The notes below the pieces were generated by a model that did no database searches, was not told the DNA's origin, and saw only the letters and a list, made by a program, of their open reading frames with translations. A stretch of DNA of 64,000 bases from Diplonema japonicum (taxonomy: Eukaryota > Euglenozoa > Diplonemea > Diplonemida > Diplonemidae). The stretch covers positions 248,001-312,000 of the forward strand of contig OZ025664.1 of assembly GCA_964019335.1 (NCBI GenBank). The letters are read 5' to 3'. Of this stretch, positions 55,874-64,000 are shown piece by piece. How positions within the stretch are numbered: the stretch's first letter is position 1; the number at the start of each line of letters is the position of its first letter. Position numbers and translations under genes: made by a program.

Positions 55874-57220
55874 TACCGGATTTGTACTTATATTGTTATG
55901 TGAAAAGTCCCAAATTGGGCAAAAAAAATTCGAAAAAGGTACATAATATTTACAGAACACCATTAAAACAGAACATAAAAATCACAAAAATAAAACAAAT
56001 CCCAGAAAATATCCCTAAAAATAAAAAATCCCAAGACAAAAGCAAAATACCCCCCAGCCGGGGAGGGGGGGTGGTATTACCGCAATTCTAGTTCACTATT
56101 GCCCAGTCCTGCACGTAAAGCACACCACATAGTCGCAGGACGGGCAGACCCTCCCGCGGGTGCTCATGTCATGCTCACCAGAGCATTCCGTGCACTACCA
56201 CACTGGTCTCTTTTCTAACCTGCTTGAGGGTTGCGCTGCAGTTGGGGCAGGGCACCCTCGTCACGTTGTTCGTTCGCTGGCTTGGGGTCACTTGGCTTGG
56301 TGCCGCTGCTTGGCTTGGGGCTGAGGCTTCTTGGTCAGGCATATCTTCTTCTTCTGCTTCTTCGTGAAGAAGGCGCATCAGAAATGGCCTCTGTGTCGAG
56401 GTGCCCAGCCTGCTGAACATCTCAGTGATCTCAATGTCCGGGTCTTCGGGTGCTGGTTCCGGGTCGACCGACAGTCCCAATGGCTCCAATGGATCAATCT
56501 CCATCGGGTCAACCCTGCATCTGCACCCAGCTTCTCGAACCAGCTCGACCTCGGAAGGCGGGGGCGGAGGGCCAGGCGAGGGCGCAGGAACGTCCTCAGT
56601 GGGCAGGGTCACGGATGCACCCGGGTGGGAGATCGTTAAAAAGGTAAGCGAACCCTGCCCGGATTGTTAGCTTGCGGTAAGCCTCGACACCCCAGGCAAG
56701 AACAAAAGGACGCATAATCTTTGTCCTTTTGTCAACCTCTAGCATTGCTGATTTTGCAATCTGTGAAGGTGTCGGGGCAGCAGGGGAGGCCACGGGGTTG
56801 GCAACAGAAGCAACGGGACCGACAACAGAAACCACAGGACCGGCAACAACAGAAGCTCCAGGCGCGGCAACAGGACTAACGGGAACAGAAGCCGGACCAA
56901 CAGCAGTAAGAAGGGCTTCTCTTCTGTGTCTTTTCCGCTCTTTCTTTATCTGGGCCTTCAGGGCGTCCGCGTACCTTGTTTTGAAAATGGAAACCAAAAA
57001 GTAGATCTTGTACACCACAAACGTGGCTTTGATTTTAGTGGGGCCTGTCCTGGGGGGGGGGGGGGGGGGGGGGCAGGCCAAAAACAATAAAAATAGTTTT
57101 TTTGTATTGTTCTGTAAAAAGTCCCAAGTTGGGTCCAAAATCCGAAAAAGGTACATTTATACAGTACACTAAATCCCCAGACCATTATTAAAACTGAACA
57201 ATATAAATACAAATCCGGTA
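55874..57220. mobile_element. TIR transposon with TTA target duplication
   Basis: Left end TACCGGATTTGTACTTATAT (55874-) and the reverse complement of the right end TACCGGATTTGTATTTATAT agree at 19 of 20 bases and continue through TGTT. The element is flanked by TTA on both sides (55871-55873, 57221-57223), a 3-bp target duplication like that of PIF/Harbinger elements. Inside each end is also a direct repeat of about 75 bases (GTCCCAA.TTGGG, then TCGAAAAAGGTACAT or TCCGAAAAAGGTACAT). 1347 bp. It carries a minus-strand coding region rather than a recognisable transposase. Confidence 0.75.
56096..57156 (-). CDS. Zinc-finger protein inside the TTA-flanked element (structure uncertain)
   Basis: Two minus-strand frames are open: 57156-56596 (KAQIKKERKRHRREALLTAV, a Val/Ala/Pro linker, then RPFVLAWGVEAYRKLTIRAG) and 56612-56175 (acidic, Pro-rich, then TNNVTRVPCPNCSATLKQ). 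They overlap out of frame, so an intron or frameshift must join them; I could not fix it. If GTTAGA...GGTAG (25 nt) is removed after KQ, the C terminus becomes CTECSGEHDMSTRGRVCPSC, then DYVVCFTCRTGQ and a stop at 56096-56098. That completes a zinc-binding module of eight Cys. The start is not identified; residues beyond about 57000 are low complexity. It may be element cargo, a diverged transposase part or a decayed gene. Confidence 0.42.
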
Positions 57221-57330
57221 TTATTCTTTCTCTCCTTTCAAAATAAAAACAAAAAACAAAAAACAAAAAGGCTTCTCATTTACACAAATAAAACAAAACA
57301 AAAAAAAGTAAAAGAAAAAAAGAGAGGAGA

Positions 57331-57531
57331 ATGGTTCAATACGCGCCGTTATCGGACTTTAAATCCGTGCAAGGAGACGTTGAGGCACAGAAGAAAGCCG
57401 TAGCGGACCTGAAGAAGAGCTTGGGGAAGGAGATGAAAAAGCTTAAGACGGAACTCACCACCAGCCTCGCGACCATGAATGCACTGCACCAACACAACAA
57501 GGAACGAATAATGTACGGGGCGGACTATTGA
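57331..57531 (+). CDS. Small coiled-coil protein, unknown
   Basis: 66 aa. A single amphipathic helix (FKSVQGDVEAQKKAVADLKK, continuing LGKEMKKLKTELTT) with heptad spacing, ending HNKERIMYGADY. No membrane segment. The frame is clean with a stop before a T-rich tract and needs no intron. The short length and absence of a known family limit confidence. Confidence 0.58.
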   Translation: MVQYAPLSDFKSVQGDVEAQKKAVADLKKSLGKEMKKLKTELTTSLATMNALHQHNKERIMYGADY

Positions 57532-57591
57532 CTTTTTTTTTTCTTTATTTTCTTTTTTTTTTTTTCGCTCAAAAATTTTCCACCCTCCAGG

Positions 57592-57625
<34 letters not shown>

Positions 57626-57671
57626 GAGAGAGAGGGAAAAAAAAAAAAATTATGCAAATATCGTGAACACA

Positions 57672-58079
57672 ATGGACATGCAACACAACGGAAATAACAT
57701 GGAAATGATGTCGATGCAGATGTACTTCACTTGGGGGTATGACGTGATAATTTTGTTCAAAGACTGGTCCACTCAGGGACCGTATCAGTACTATTTTTCG
57801 TGTGTAGTAGTGGCACTCATGGGGATTGTTTCTCAGTACTTGAAGGTTATACTGGAAGCGTCTATCCCAGCAACGCGGCCCACTTCGGTCAATAAGCTAG
57901 CCCACACCCTTATTTACGGCTTAGTGATTACTATTTCCTACTTGCTCATGCTGGTATCGATGACTTATAACGTAGGCCTCTTCGCCGCCGTCATCATCGG
58001 CCACATGATTGGTTTCTACATGAGTCTGTCTGGGAGAGCTGCTGCCCCATCACCTACAGCAGGATGTATTCATTTCTAA
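57672..58079 (+). CDS. Ctr-family high-affinity copper transporter
   Basis: 135 aa. Ctr proteins form trimers that import Cu(I) across the plasma membrane or export it from vacuoles. The amino end is Met-rich (MDMQHNGNNMEMMSMQM), the copper-capturing Mets motif. Three membrane helices follow (around CVVVALMGIVSQYLKVIL, LIYGLVITISYLLMLVSM and FAAVIIGHMIGFYMSLSG). Helix 2 has the essential MxxxM as MLVSM, and helix 3 has GxxxG as GHMIG. Length is normal for a short Ctr. ATG 57672 is the first in the frame. Confidence 0.93.
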   Translation: MDMQHNGNNMEMMSMQMYFTWGYDVIILFKDWSTQGPYQYYFSCVVVALMGIVSQYLKVILEASIPATRPTSVNKLAHTLIYGLVITISYLLMLVSMTYNVGLFAAVIIGHMIGFYMSLSGRAAAPSPTAGCIHF

Positions 58080-58532
58080 ACGGATAAATTGGAGGGTGGG
58101 GGGGGGAAAAAAATGGGGAAATGTCATTTTTTTTCGCTTATTTTATAGGCGATCCTGTCACATACTGCAGGTTTCCTTCAAAGGCATCTTTTTATTTTAA
58201 TTTTTTTTTTTTCGAAAAAAAGTTTTTTTTTAAAAAAAAAAAAAAGCAGGACAATTCTCACCATAACAACACATACACTTTTCTTTTTTTTTTTTTTTTA
58301 AAAAAGTTTTACACTTTGTACAAAAAAAAAATTTAAAAAAAAAAGGGGGGGTGGTTGTTGTTGTAGATTGTTGTTAACAAATATCTTCCTGCGGGAAAAG
58401 ATCTTTTTTTTTGGGGGGGGGATACAGAAAAAAAAAAAAAAAAAGTGTTTTCAAAAAAAAAAATATTATTGGTCCTCCGTTCATAAGCACCCTAATTTCA
58501 AAAGGCGGGAGGAGGCGGGGGGAGGCAGGGAG

Positions 58533-58564
<32 letters not shown>
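58080..58564. other. Homopolymer spacer with small hairpin element
   Basis: A, T and G runs; contains hairpin-element copy 4 at 58148-58188 and nothing else I recognise. Confidence 0.6.
58148..58188 (+). repeat. Small hairpin element, copy 4
   Basis: GGCGATCCTGTCACATACTG followed by CAGG, TTTCCTTCAAAGGCATC and a T-rich stretch; preceded by TTATAG. The stem CCTGT/GCAGG keeps pairing through a G-U. Confidence 0.58.
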
Positions 58565-59185
58565 ATGGGACTTAAAGCAGTGGACGATCTTCCTGAGTTT
58601 GTACGGTTTTCGCTAAGTGGTTTCTTAGGGACCCTGTTGGACTACATCGCATACAAAATTATATATGATTCAGGGGTGTTCACAGTCTTCCGGGCTACAC
58701 TGAGCTGGGCCACTGCGTACGGCCTAAGCGTGGTCTGGCAACATGCTCTTCATGCATTTTTCGTGTTTGGAGGCTTCGGACACATGGGCTACTTCAAGAG
58801 TTTGCTCACAATGTATATCGCCTATTCCGCAAGTATAGTTTTTTCCCCGGTGATAAATTGGCTCCTGGTAGAGTATGGGAAATTTGAGCATCAGCAGTCT
58901 TTTGTTGCAACTTTGATGATAACAGGTATTTTTGAAGAAGGGGAAAAAAAAAAAAAAAAAGGTATTGCAAACTATGTGTTGCTCTCAAGGTCCATGACCT
59001 CCAGCTCCTCACCTGCGCTTGTCATACTCTCTGGAGGTATCCCTTTGAACGACGTGCTTAGTCAACGGAAGAGCACCCCCCTCCCACGTCACGACTCTGC
59101 CGAAAGAGTACCATCAGCAAAAAACCACACCACTGTGGTCATAGGGGCGCAACAGCAATCGAAGACAGCATGCTGTGTGTCGTGA
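58565..59185 (+). CDS. GtrA-like membrane protein with CaaX-like C terminus
   Basis: Two exons: 58565-58925 and 58962-59185 (585 nt, 194 aa). The 36-nt intron (GTATTTTTG, A17, AG) is a multiple of three and open, so the unspliced frame also reads through with a Glu/Lys insert; splicing restores ITGIANYVLLSRS, the conserved end of the GtrA/DPMS fold. Four hydrophobic helices are visible (RFSLSGFLGTLLDYIAYKII onward). GtrA-like proteins are proposed to move polyprenyl-linked sugars across membranes. The hydrophilic tail ends CCVS, which fits a prenylation CaaX box, unusual for this family. Confidence 0.78.
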   Translation: MGLKAVDDLPEFVRFSLSGFLGTLLDYIAYKIIYDSGVFTVFRATLSWATAYGLSVVWQHALHAFFVFGGFGHMGYFKSLLTMYIAYSASIVFSPVINWLLVEYGKFEHQQSFVATLMITGIFEEGEKKKKKGIANYVLLSRSMTSSSSPALVILSGGIPLNDVLSQRKSTPLPRHDSAERVPSAKNHTTVVIGAQQQSKTACCVS

Positions 59186-59343
59186 AAAAAAAAAACACCC
59201 CCCTAACTTCCTTCTTTTTTTTTTTTTATAAATAGATTTTTTTTTCCTCCTATATTTTTTGAGCCCAAAAGAAGAAGAAAAGGGGGGGGGGGGGAAGCCC
59301 GACTCTCCTCTTCAGCTTTTTTTTCCCCCCTCTTTTTTTTTAA

Positions 59344-59653
59344 GGTGGTGGGGATAACATGGAAATATAAGAAAAAGATCAGATGTGTTGTTCGCTGTTG
59401 ACCTCCTCGTCGGTCATCACCGGTAGCGCCCGAGTGGAAGAACATAATGCAGATGCTCAGGGTGACGAACAGGCAGCAAACTGCACGAGCGCAGAATCTT
59501 GGTTACCCGGGACGCACCGGCTGGGGTTGAGCTGTACACCGCACGCATTAAGGACACGACGCGGAACGCAGAAGAAGCTACAACTCGGCCGCGGTGCGCC
59601 CCCTGTAATCAAGTAGACAGTTCTTGTGCAGGGCGCCGCCAACACCGGCCTCC
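59344..59653 (+). ncRNA. Structured RNA-like repeat, copy 2
   Basis: About 310 bases differing from 32175-32481 by roughly five substitutions and a 3-base insertion (GCC after GGGCGCC). The closing stems listed for copy 1 are unchanged. It is preceded by T8-AAG. Only TTT follows the 3' end here, then AACTCATATATTTTTTTT, so the long T terminator of copy 1 is not shared. Confidence 0.6.
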
Positions 59654-60171
59654 TTTAACTCATATATTTTTTTTTTCTTCTTCTTTCTTTTAGCGAACTT
59701 ATCGGGGCCTGACATTCGAGCAAAAAAACAAAACAAAAAAAATTATATTTATAAAACGATTTCTTTTTTTTGAGACTTGGGGTAAGTAGGTCAGTTCCGT
59801 CATTTTATGGGTTACAATAAAAAAAAAGAAAGAAAAAAAAAAAAAAGCATCAGGTGCGAATATGGCGACCAATTTAATGTTTCTGCCCCTCGAGGCTACA
59901 CCTTGTTTTTTTTTTTTGTTTTTTTTTTTGTTGGTGGGAGGATTTCGGTGACGAAGGGATTCAGTCATTACTCTTGAGAAGGGTACAAAGAATAAAAAAA
60001 GGGGGGGGGGATTCTAAGGAAAAAAATATTTTCGTTCATTTTCTTCTGTGTATTTTTTTTTTATTGCCCATTTTTCTTTTCTCCTATCCTTTATATTCCC
60101 TTTTTATATCGCCCTCTAAAAAAATAATAATAAAATTACAACAAAAAGGGAAGGAGAAAAAAAAAAAAGAA
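59654..60171. other. Homopolymer spacer
   Basis: T, A and G runs with mixed stretches around 59690-59720 and 59850-59985; no gene recognised. Confidence 0.6.
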
Positions 60172-61546
60172 ATGGAAACAGAACTCCAGAAGAGAAACGA
60201 TGAGATGAATGAGCAGAAGAAGAAATCGCTGGAGCAAAAACAAGAAGGCAACAAATTGTTCGGCATGGGACAGGTATGCAAAAAAAAAAAAAAAAAAAAA
60301 AAAAACCACACCACAGTACACCAAAGCAGCTGAACACTACAGCAAAGCAATAGGGCTCAACCCGTCGGACTGCGCGCTGTACTCAAACCGCTCAGCATGC
60401 TACACCCATTTGAAGATGTACGAGCAGGCAGTCAACGATGCAAAGCTAGTCACACGACTAGACTCATCTTTTGTAAAAGGATGGGGACGTCTAGGGACCG
60501 CCCTTATGGCGCAGGGCATGTTCGAAGAAGCCGTACCTGCATTCCTGCAAGGATTCAAACTGGACCCGAAACAGACCGAATACCAACGGCAAGCTGCAGC
60601 ATGCCAAGATAAATGCAAAAAAGGTCTGGGCATCGCTGGCGAGGACACACGCAAGTCCTTTTACACCGAAAAGCATCGAAAACAAGGTTTAGAAGAGTTC
60701 AAAAAGGGAAACTTTGTATCTGCCGTGAGATACTTTACACAAGCGATCGACCTCGATATCACAAATCACGTTCTTATATCAAACCGAAGCGCTGCTCTGT
60801 GCAAGCAAGCCGCACATGCCACAACATCTTTGTCTGCAGCTCCAAACTTATACCGCCAAGCCCTTGCTGACGCAGACAGATGCATTTCCCTCGCGCCCGA
60901 GTGGGGCAAAGGTTACGCCCGTAAAGGCGCTGCTCTCTTCGGCCTCACCAACTACAAAGAAAGCAGGAATTTTTACAAACTCGGGTTGGAACGGGAACCT
61001 TCGAACAAACACTGCGCTGATGGCCTCAAGGAGGTCGAATTGGTCATTTCCAACATAGCAGAGGAAAAGGAAGAATGGCTCGACAAAAAAGAAGAAAACA
61101 AAAAACAAGACAAAGAAGCAGAACAGCACCCCGACATGTGTGTCATCCCTGACAAGAAGCTCCCATCGGTCTTCTGTTACAAGTGCGGGAAAGAAGGGCA
61201 CTTCCCTTCAAACTGCAGAGAGAAAATTATACAAGGGATCAAAGGAGGGGGCTACGCCCATGGATACCAAACCTGCCACTACTGTGGGGAAATGGGACAC
61301 TCCAAGAGCAACTGTCCGGAGAGATTGAGAAAGATGGGCGCTACAAAAGCGAGAGTGACAACTATAGGAACCGATGAAGGGAACCCAAACGACAATCTCC
61401 CCGACACCTATTGCCACACCTGTGGCAGCCACAGCCACCTCACCCAACATTGCAACCATACTGGACTGTCGCGCTCTGAGTCCAAGCAGAGTCGGAAATG
61501 GCAGGATTCTTATGATTACGATCCGAACAAGCGACAGAAAAACTAG
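60172..61546 (+). CDS. TPR (STI1-like) and CCHC zinc-knuckle protein
   Basis: Two exons: 60172-60273 and 60317-61546 (1332 nt, 443 aa). The 43-nt intron is GTATGC, an A24 run and CCACACCACAG, inside the first TPR. Two blocks of TPRs (about 20-135 and 165-290) resemble the co-chaperone STI1/HOP (KQEGNKLFGMGQ...YTKAAEHYSKAI; RKQGLEEFKKGNFVSAVRYF). Three C-terminal zinc knuckles follow: CYKCGKEGHFPSNC, CHYCGEMGHSKSNC and CHTCGSHSHLTQHC. The TPRs probably bind Hsp90/Hsp70 tails or other partners, and the knuckles single-stranded RNA or DNA. The combination points to an RNA-linked co-chaperone or mRNP factor, which is inference. Confidence 0.88.
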
Positions 61547-61754
61547 GTTTTCTTTTTTGTTTTTGTTTTATCTTTGTGGGTTTTTTTTAGTTTCAGCCCC
61601 TCCTTTTTTTTTTTTTTTGCTTTTACGAAGTCGCAGCTAGCAATGTTTTTTTTTTTTATATTCTCATTTCTTTTTTTTTTTTCCAGCCTTCCGCGTCCCG
61701 TCGAGGCTCACAAAATCCCCGCACCAGGATTATCCGTTTAAAAAAAAAAAAAAA

Positions 61755-64000
61755 ATGAAAACCGCTCTCATACTGAGCGCACTCGCAGCAGGAGTGCTTG
61801 GGGGTGCCGACTTCAAATCGATTGACTGTCCCAACAAGGGAAGCTGCAGCTACAGGAACGACCGTGCTGTGGACGAGGTGGTGTCGCTGTTCTTCCAGGT
61901 GGAGCTTACCTCCGGGGAGTCCGAGGGGGGCTTCACTTGCAGCAACGGGAACATGGTGTACTGCAACAGGAAGTGGTCTTCAAGCGACTCCGGTAGCGCT
62001 GGTGACTGCTTCTTCGTGCTGCCTGCCGGCGCAAGCTTCGACTGCACTGTGCAGGGGACTGTGAACTTCATCGGTGCGCACGCCGCGCAGATGTCTGCCT
62101 CGTTGGTCTCAAAGACGGCGACTGACGTGCCCTGCGCTGGCGCTTCCTGCTCGTACACAAACTCTAAGAACTCTGACATGTGGGTTGCCCAGTCCTTCGA
62201 GGCATCGGGCTCTGGTACCAACAGCATGTCCTGCAGCTACAACAACGTCGAAGTGTGCGCCTACTCAGTGGGCTCCCTTGGCGGCTACTCTTGCAACTAC
62301 TTCCTCCCCGCAGGGGCCACCGTGAACTGCAAGGTCGACCAGGGGTCTTTCCGCATGCTCTCCTCTGCTGGTGCCTCTACGATGAGGAGTTACCTGCCTG
62401 CGTCAGCCCAGACTGACACGCACTTCTCGTGCCCCAACATGACCGGCACGCAGCCCAACCTGTGCGACTGCTCGTACACGAACCCCCATGCTGACAAGGA
62501 CCTCGTGGTGACGGTGGCCTCGTCCAGCGTCGACAACAACTACAACTCGTTCCACTGCTACTTCGGTGGTGCCAACGTGTGCGCTTGGGGGTCGAACACC
62601 AACAACCAGGGCAACGGTGGTGGCTGCTACTTCATCCTTCCCGCAGGACAGCAGCTGCAATGCCAGATGGAGTGGGGTGCCGCTGCCTTCTCCGTGAGCA
62701 CCGCCGTGACCACCAACGGGACTTTGTTCTCTTCCAACGCGAAGGTTGCCAAGAGGGCCGCACCCATCGAGGAGCCTGTCGACATGACCATGTCGCTGGA
62801 GAAGCAGCAGTCCGTCTTCACCTCGTGGAAGAGGCAGCACAACAAGGTCTACGCGTCCAAGGCTGAGGAGGAGGTGAAATTCCAGAACTTCAGGAAGCAC
62901 TTGAGCATCTTCCACAAGAGGGGCAACAGCCTGGACAAGACCCTCCCCAACAGCCTCGCTGACTGGTCGAAGGCTGAGTTCGAGACCTACCTGAGGGACT
63001 GCTCGAAGGGGATGGAGGGTGTGGAGATGCCGACCACACCTGCAGAGTACGTCATCACCGAGAAGGACATCAAGGACGCACCCGTGTCTGTGGACTGGAG
63101 GACGAAGGGTGTCGTGACCCCCGTGAAGAACCAGGGCCAGTGCGGGAGCTGCTGGAGCTTTTCTGCAACTGGTGCGATGGAGAGCGCGTGGGCTATCGCT
63201 GGGAACTCGTTGACCTCGCTGTCTGAGCAGGAGCTCGTGAGCTGCGACAACCGCGACGGGAACGAGGGCTGCGGAGGCGGGTGGCCGTACCTCGCTATGG
63301 AGTACGTGAAGCAGAACGGGGACGCGACAGAGGCCTCGTACCCGTACGTGTCTGGAAACGGGAACGCACCTGCCTGCAGCAGCGGCCACACGATGGCAGA
63401 CGTCAAGGTGACCGGCTACATGAACGTGAACAAGACAGAAGAGGCCATGGCTGCCGCCGTCGCCAAGTACGGTCCCGTGTCGATTGCATTGGATGCCATG
63501 ACGCAGCTGTGGTGGCCGTACACTGGCGGGATCATGACGGGGTGCTGCAACCACCAGCCTGACCACGCGGTGCTCATCGTTGGTTACGGCGAGGACCAGG
63601 GAACCAAGTACTGGCTCATCAAGAACTCGTGGGGTGCGTCGTGGGGTGAGAACGGGTACGTCAGGCTGGAGAGGGGAACCAACCAGTGCGGGATCACATC
63701 GTCCCCAGTGCTTCCTGTGGTGCAGGGCAGCGGGCCTGGGCCCACTCCCCCTTCGCCCCCCACTCCGCCCAGCCCCCCGTCCCCGCCTACCCCCCCTACC
63801 CCGTCTGGCAGCTGCCCGTCGGAGTGCGTTGCGTCGTCCAGCAACGGGATGAACACCTGCACGTGGAAGAACAACACCAACAGTGTCATCATCCCGCCTT
63901 CGTCTACTGTGCTGCCCGATTGCTCGTACTTCGCGAAGTACGGTTCCTTCAGCTACATCTGGAACGGCACCGTGGCCAACCCTGCGAGCTACCCCTGCCC
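61755..64000 (+). CDS. Modular papain-family (C1A) cysteine protease, 3' partial
   Basis: Open from ATG 61755 to the window edge (at least 748 codons). A signal peptide (MKTALILSALAAGVLGGADF) is followed by three Cys-rich modules of 80-100 residues, each ending in a phrase like CYFILPAGQQLQC, FFVLPAGASFDC or YFLPAGATVNC. Then come an I29-type propeptide (FTSWKRQHNKVYASKAEEEV) and the mature protease: catalytic Cys in QGQCGSCWSFSA, His in DHAVLIVGYG, Asn in IKNSWGASWG. After a Pro-rich linker (PTPPSPPTPPSPP) a further Cys-rich module starts (TCTWKNNTN...). A secreted or lysosomal protease. GC content is much higher than the neighbours, with strong third-position C/G bias. Confidence 0.94.
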   Translation, partial: MKTALILSALAAGVLGGADFKSIDCPNKGSCSYRNDRAVDEVVSLFFQVELTSGESEGGFTCSNGNMVYCNRKWSSSDSGSAGDCFFVLPAGASFDCTVQGTVNFIGAHAAQMSASLVSKTATDVPCAGASCSYTNSKNSDMWVAQSFEASGSGTNSMSCSYNNVEVCAYSVGSLGGYSCNYFLPAGATVNCKVDQGSFRMLSSAGASTMRSYLPASAQTDTHFSCPNMTGTQPNLCDCSYTNPHADKDLVVTVASSSVDNNYNSFHCYFGGANVCAWGSNTNNQGNGGGCYFILPAGQQLQCQMEWGAAAFSVSTAVTTNGTLFSSNAKVAKRAAPIEEPVDMTMSLEKQQSVFTSWKRQHNKVYASKAEEEVKFQNFRKHLSIFHKRGNSLDKTLPNSLADWSKAEFETYLRDCSKGMEGVEMPTTPAEYVITEKDIKDAPVSVDWRTKGVVTPVKNQGQCGSCWSFSATGAMESAWAIAGNSLTSLSEQELVSCDNRDGNEGCGGGWPYLAMEYVKQNGDATEASYPYVSGNGNAPACSSGHTMADVKVTGYMNVNKTEEAMAAAVAKYGPVSIALDAMTQLWWPYTGGIMTGCCNHQPDHAVLIVGYGEDQGTKYWLIKNSWGASWGENGYVRLERGTNQCGITSSPVLPVVQGSGPGPTPPSPPTPPSPPSPPTPPTPSGSCPSECVASSSNGMNTCTWKNNTNSVIIPPSSTVLPDCSYFAKYGSFSYIWNGTVANPASYPC

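Noticed and set aside
56401-57004. Plus-strand Gly/Ser/Thr-rich ORFs with a GTAAGC donor-like site at 56644
   Set aside because: The minus strand has the Cys-rich module and protein-like basic segments; the plus frames are low complexity. Strand choice is still not certain.
62403-63566. 387-codon minus-strand ORF
   Set aside because: It is antisense to the protease gene, whose motifs are complete. The open antisense frame follows from strong GC third-position bias.

Overview
This window is nuclear DNA of a unicellular, flagellated eukaryote. Genes carry canonical GT-AG introns, intergenic DNA is saturated with long A, T, C and G homopolymers, and the products are eukaryotic: myosin, a cyclic-nucleotide-gated-type channel, two outer-dynein-arm assembly factors, a mitochondrial carrier and a Ctr copper transporter. 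All 22 host protein genes lie on the plus strand across 64 kb. Many are preceded by a pyrimidine tract and an AG a few to about 100 bases before the ATG. Such one-directional clusters with candidate trans-splice acceptors suggest a euglenozoan, perhaps a diplonemid. That placement is inference; no rRNA or spliced-leader gene is present to settle it.

The main structural feature is the introns. I could place 23 introns of 34-75 nt by matching reading frame, donor (mostly GTATGN or GTNTGN) and acceptor. Most are little more than one A or T tract between splice sites, for example GTATG + A(n) + G. They either stay open, giving false read-through ORFs with poly-Lys or poly-Phe inserts, or supply false stop codons. 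Gene models below are therefore given as joined exons.

Layout: 1-10 kb, TTC12-like TPR/ARM protein (5' end outside the window), ion channel, and a large unknown membrane protein. 10-24 kb, uracil-DNA glycosylase, ODAD3/CCDC151-like coiled-coil protein, a C/D snoRNA, a four-helix membrane protein, a Dicer/RIG-I-type helicase with a His/Gln-rich tail, a PDZ membrane protein and a small membrane protein. 24-33 kb, gene-poor DNA with a TIR element, a short cytochrome P450, a palindromic MITE-like element and the first copy of a duplicated structured RNA. 33-45 kb, SCOT, an unknown protein, a mitochondrial carrier, an array of eight C/D box snoRNA genes with the same 28S guide, an unknown Ser-rich protein and a myosin with a C-terminal zinc finger. 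45-57 kb, two decayed piggyBac copies with intact TTAA-flanked termini, a 5'-nucleotidase-like protein, a second PDZ membrane protein, a DUF5522-cobalamin adenosyltransferase fusion, a polyQ protein, an IQ/EF-hand protein and a TTA-flanked TIR element carrying the only credible minus-strand coding region. 57-64 kb, small coiled-coil protein, Ctr copper transporter, GtrA-like protein, the second copy of the structured RNA, a TPR-CCHC protein and a modular papain-family protease running off the right edge.

Functional links are modest. TTC12 and ODAD3 both serve ciliary outer-dynein-arm assembly or docking, and SCOT, the carrier and cobalamin adenosyltransferase are mitochondrial. The rest is ordinary mixed eukaryotic gene content.
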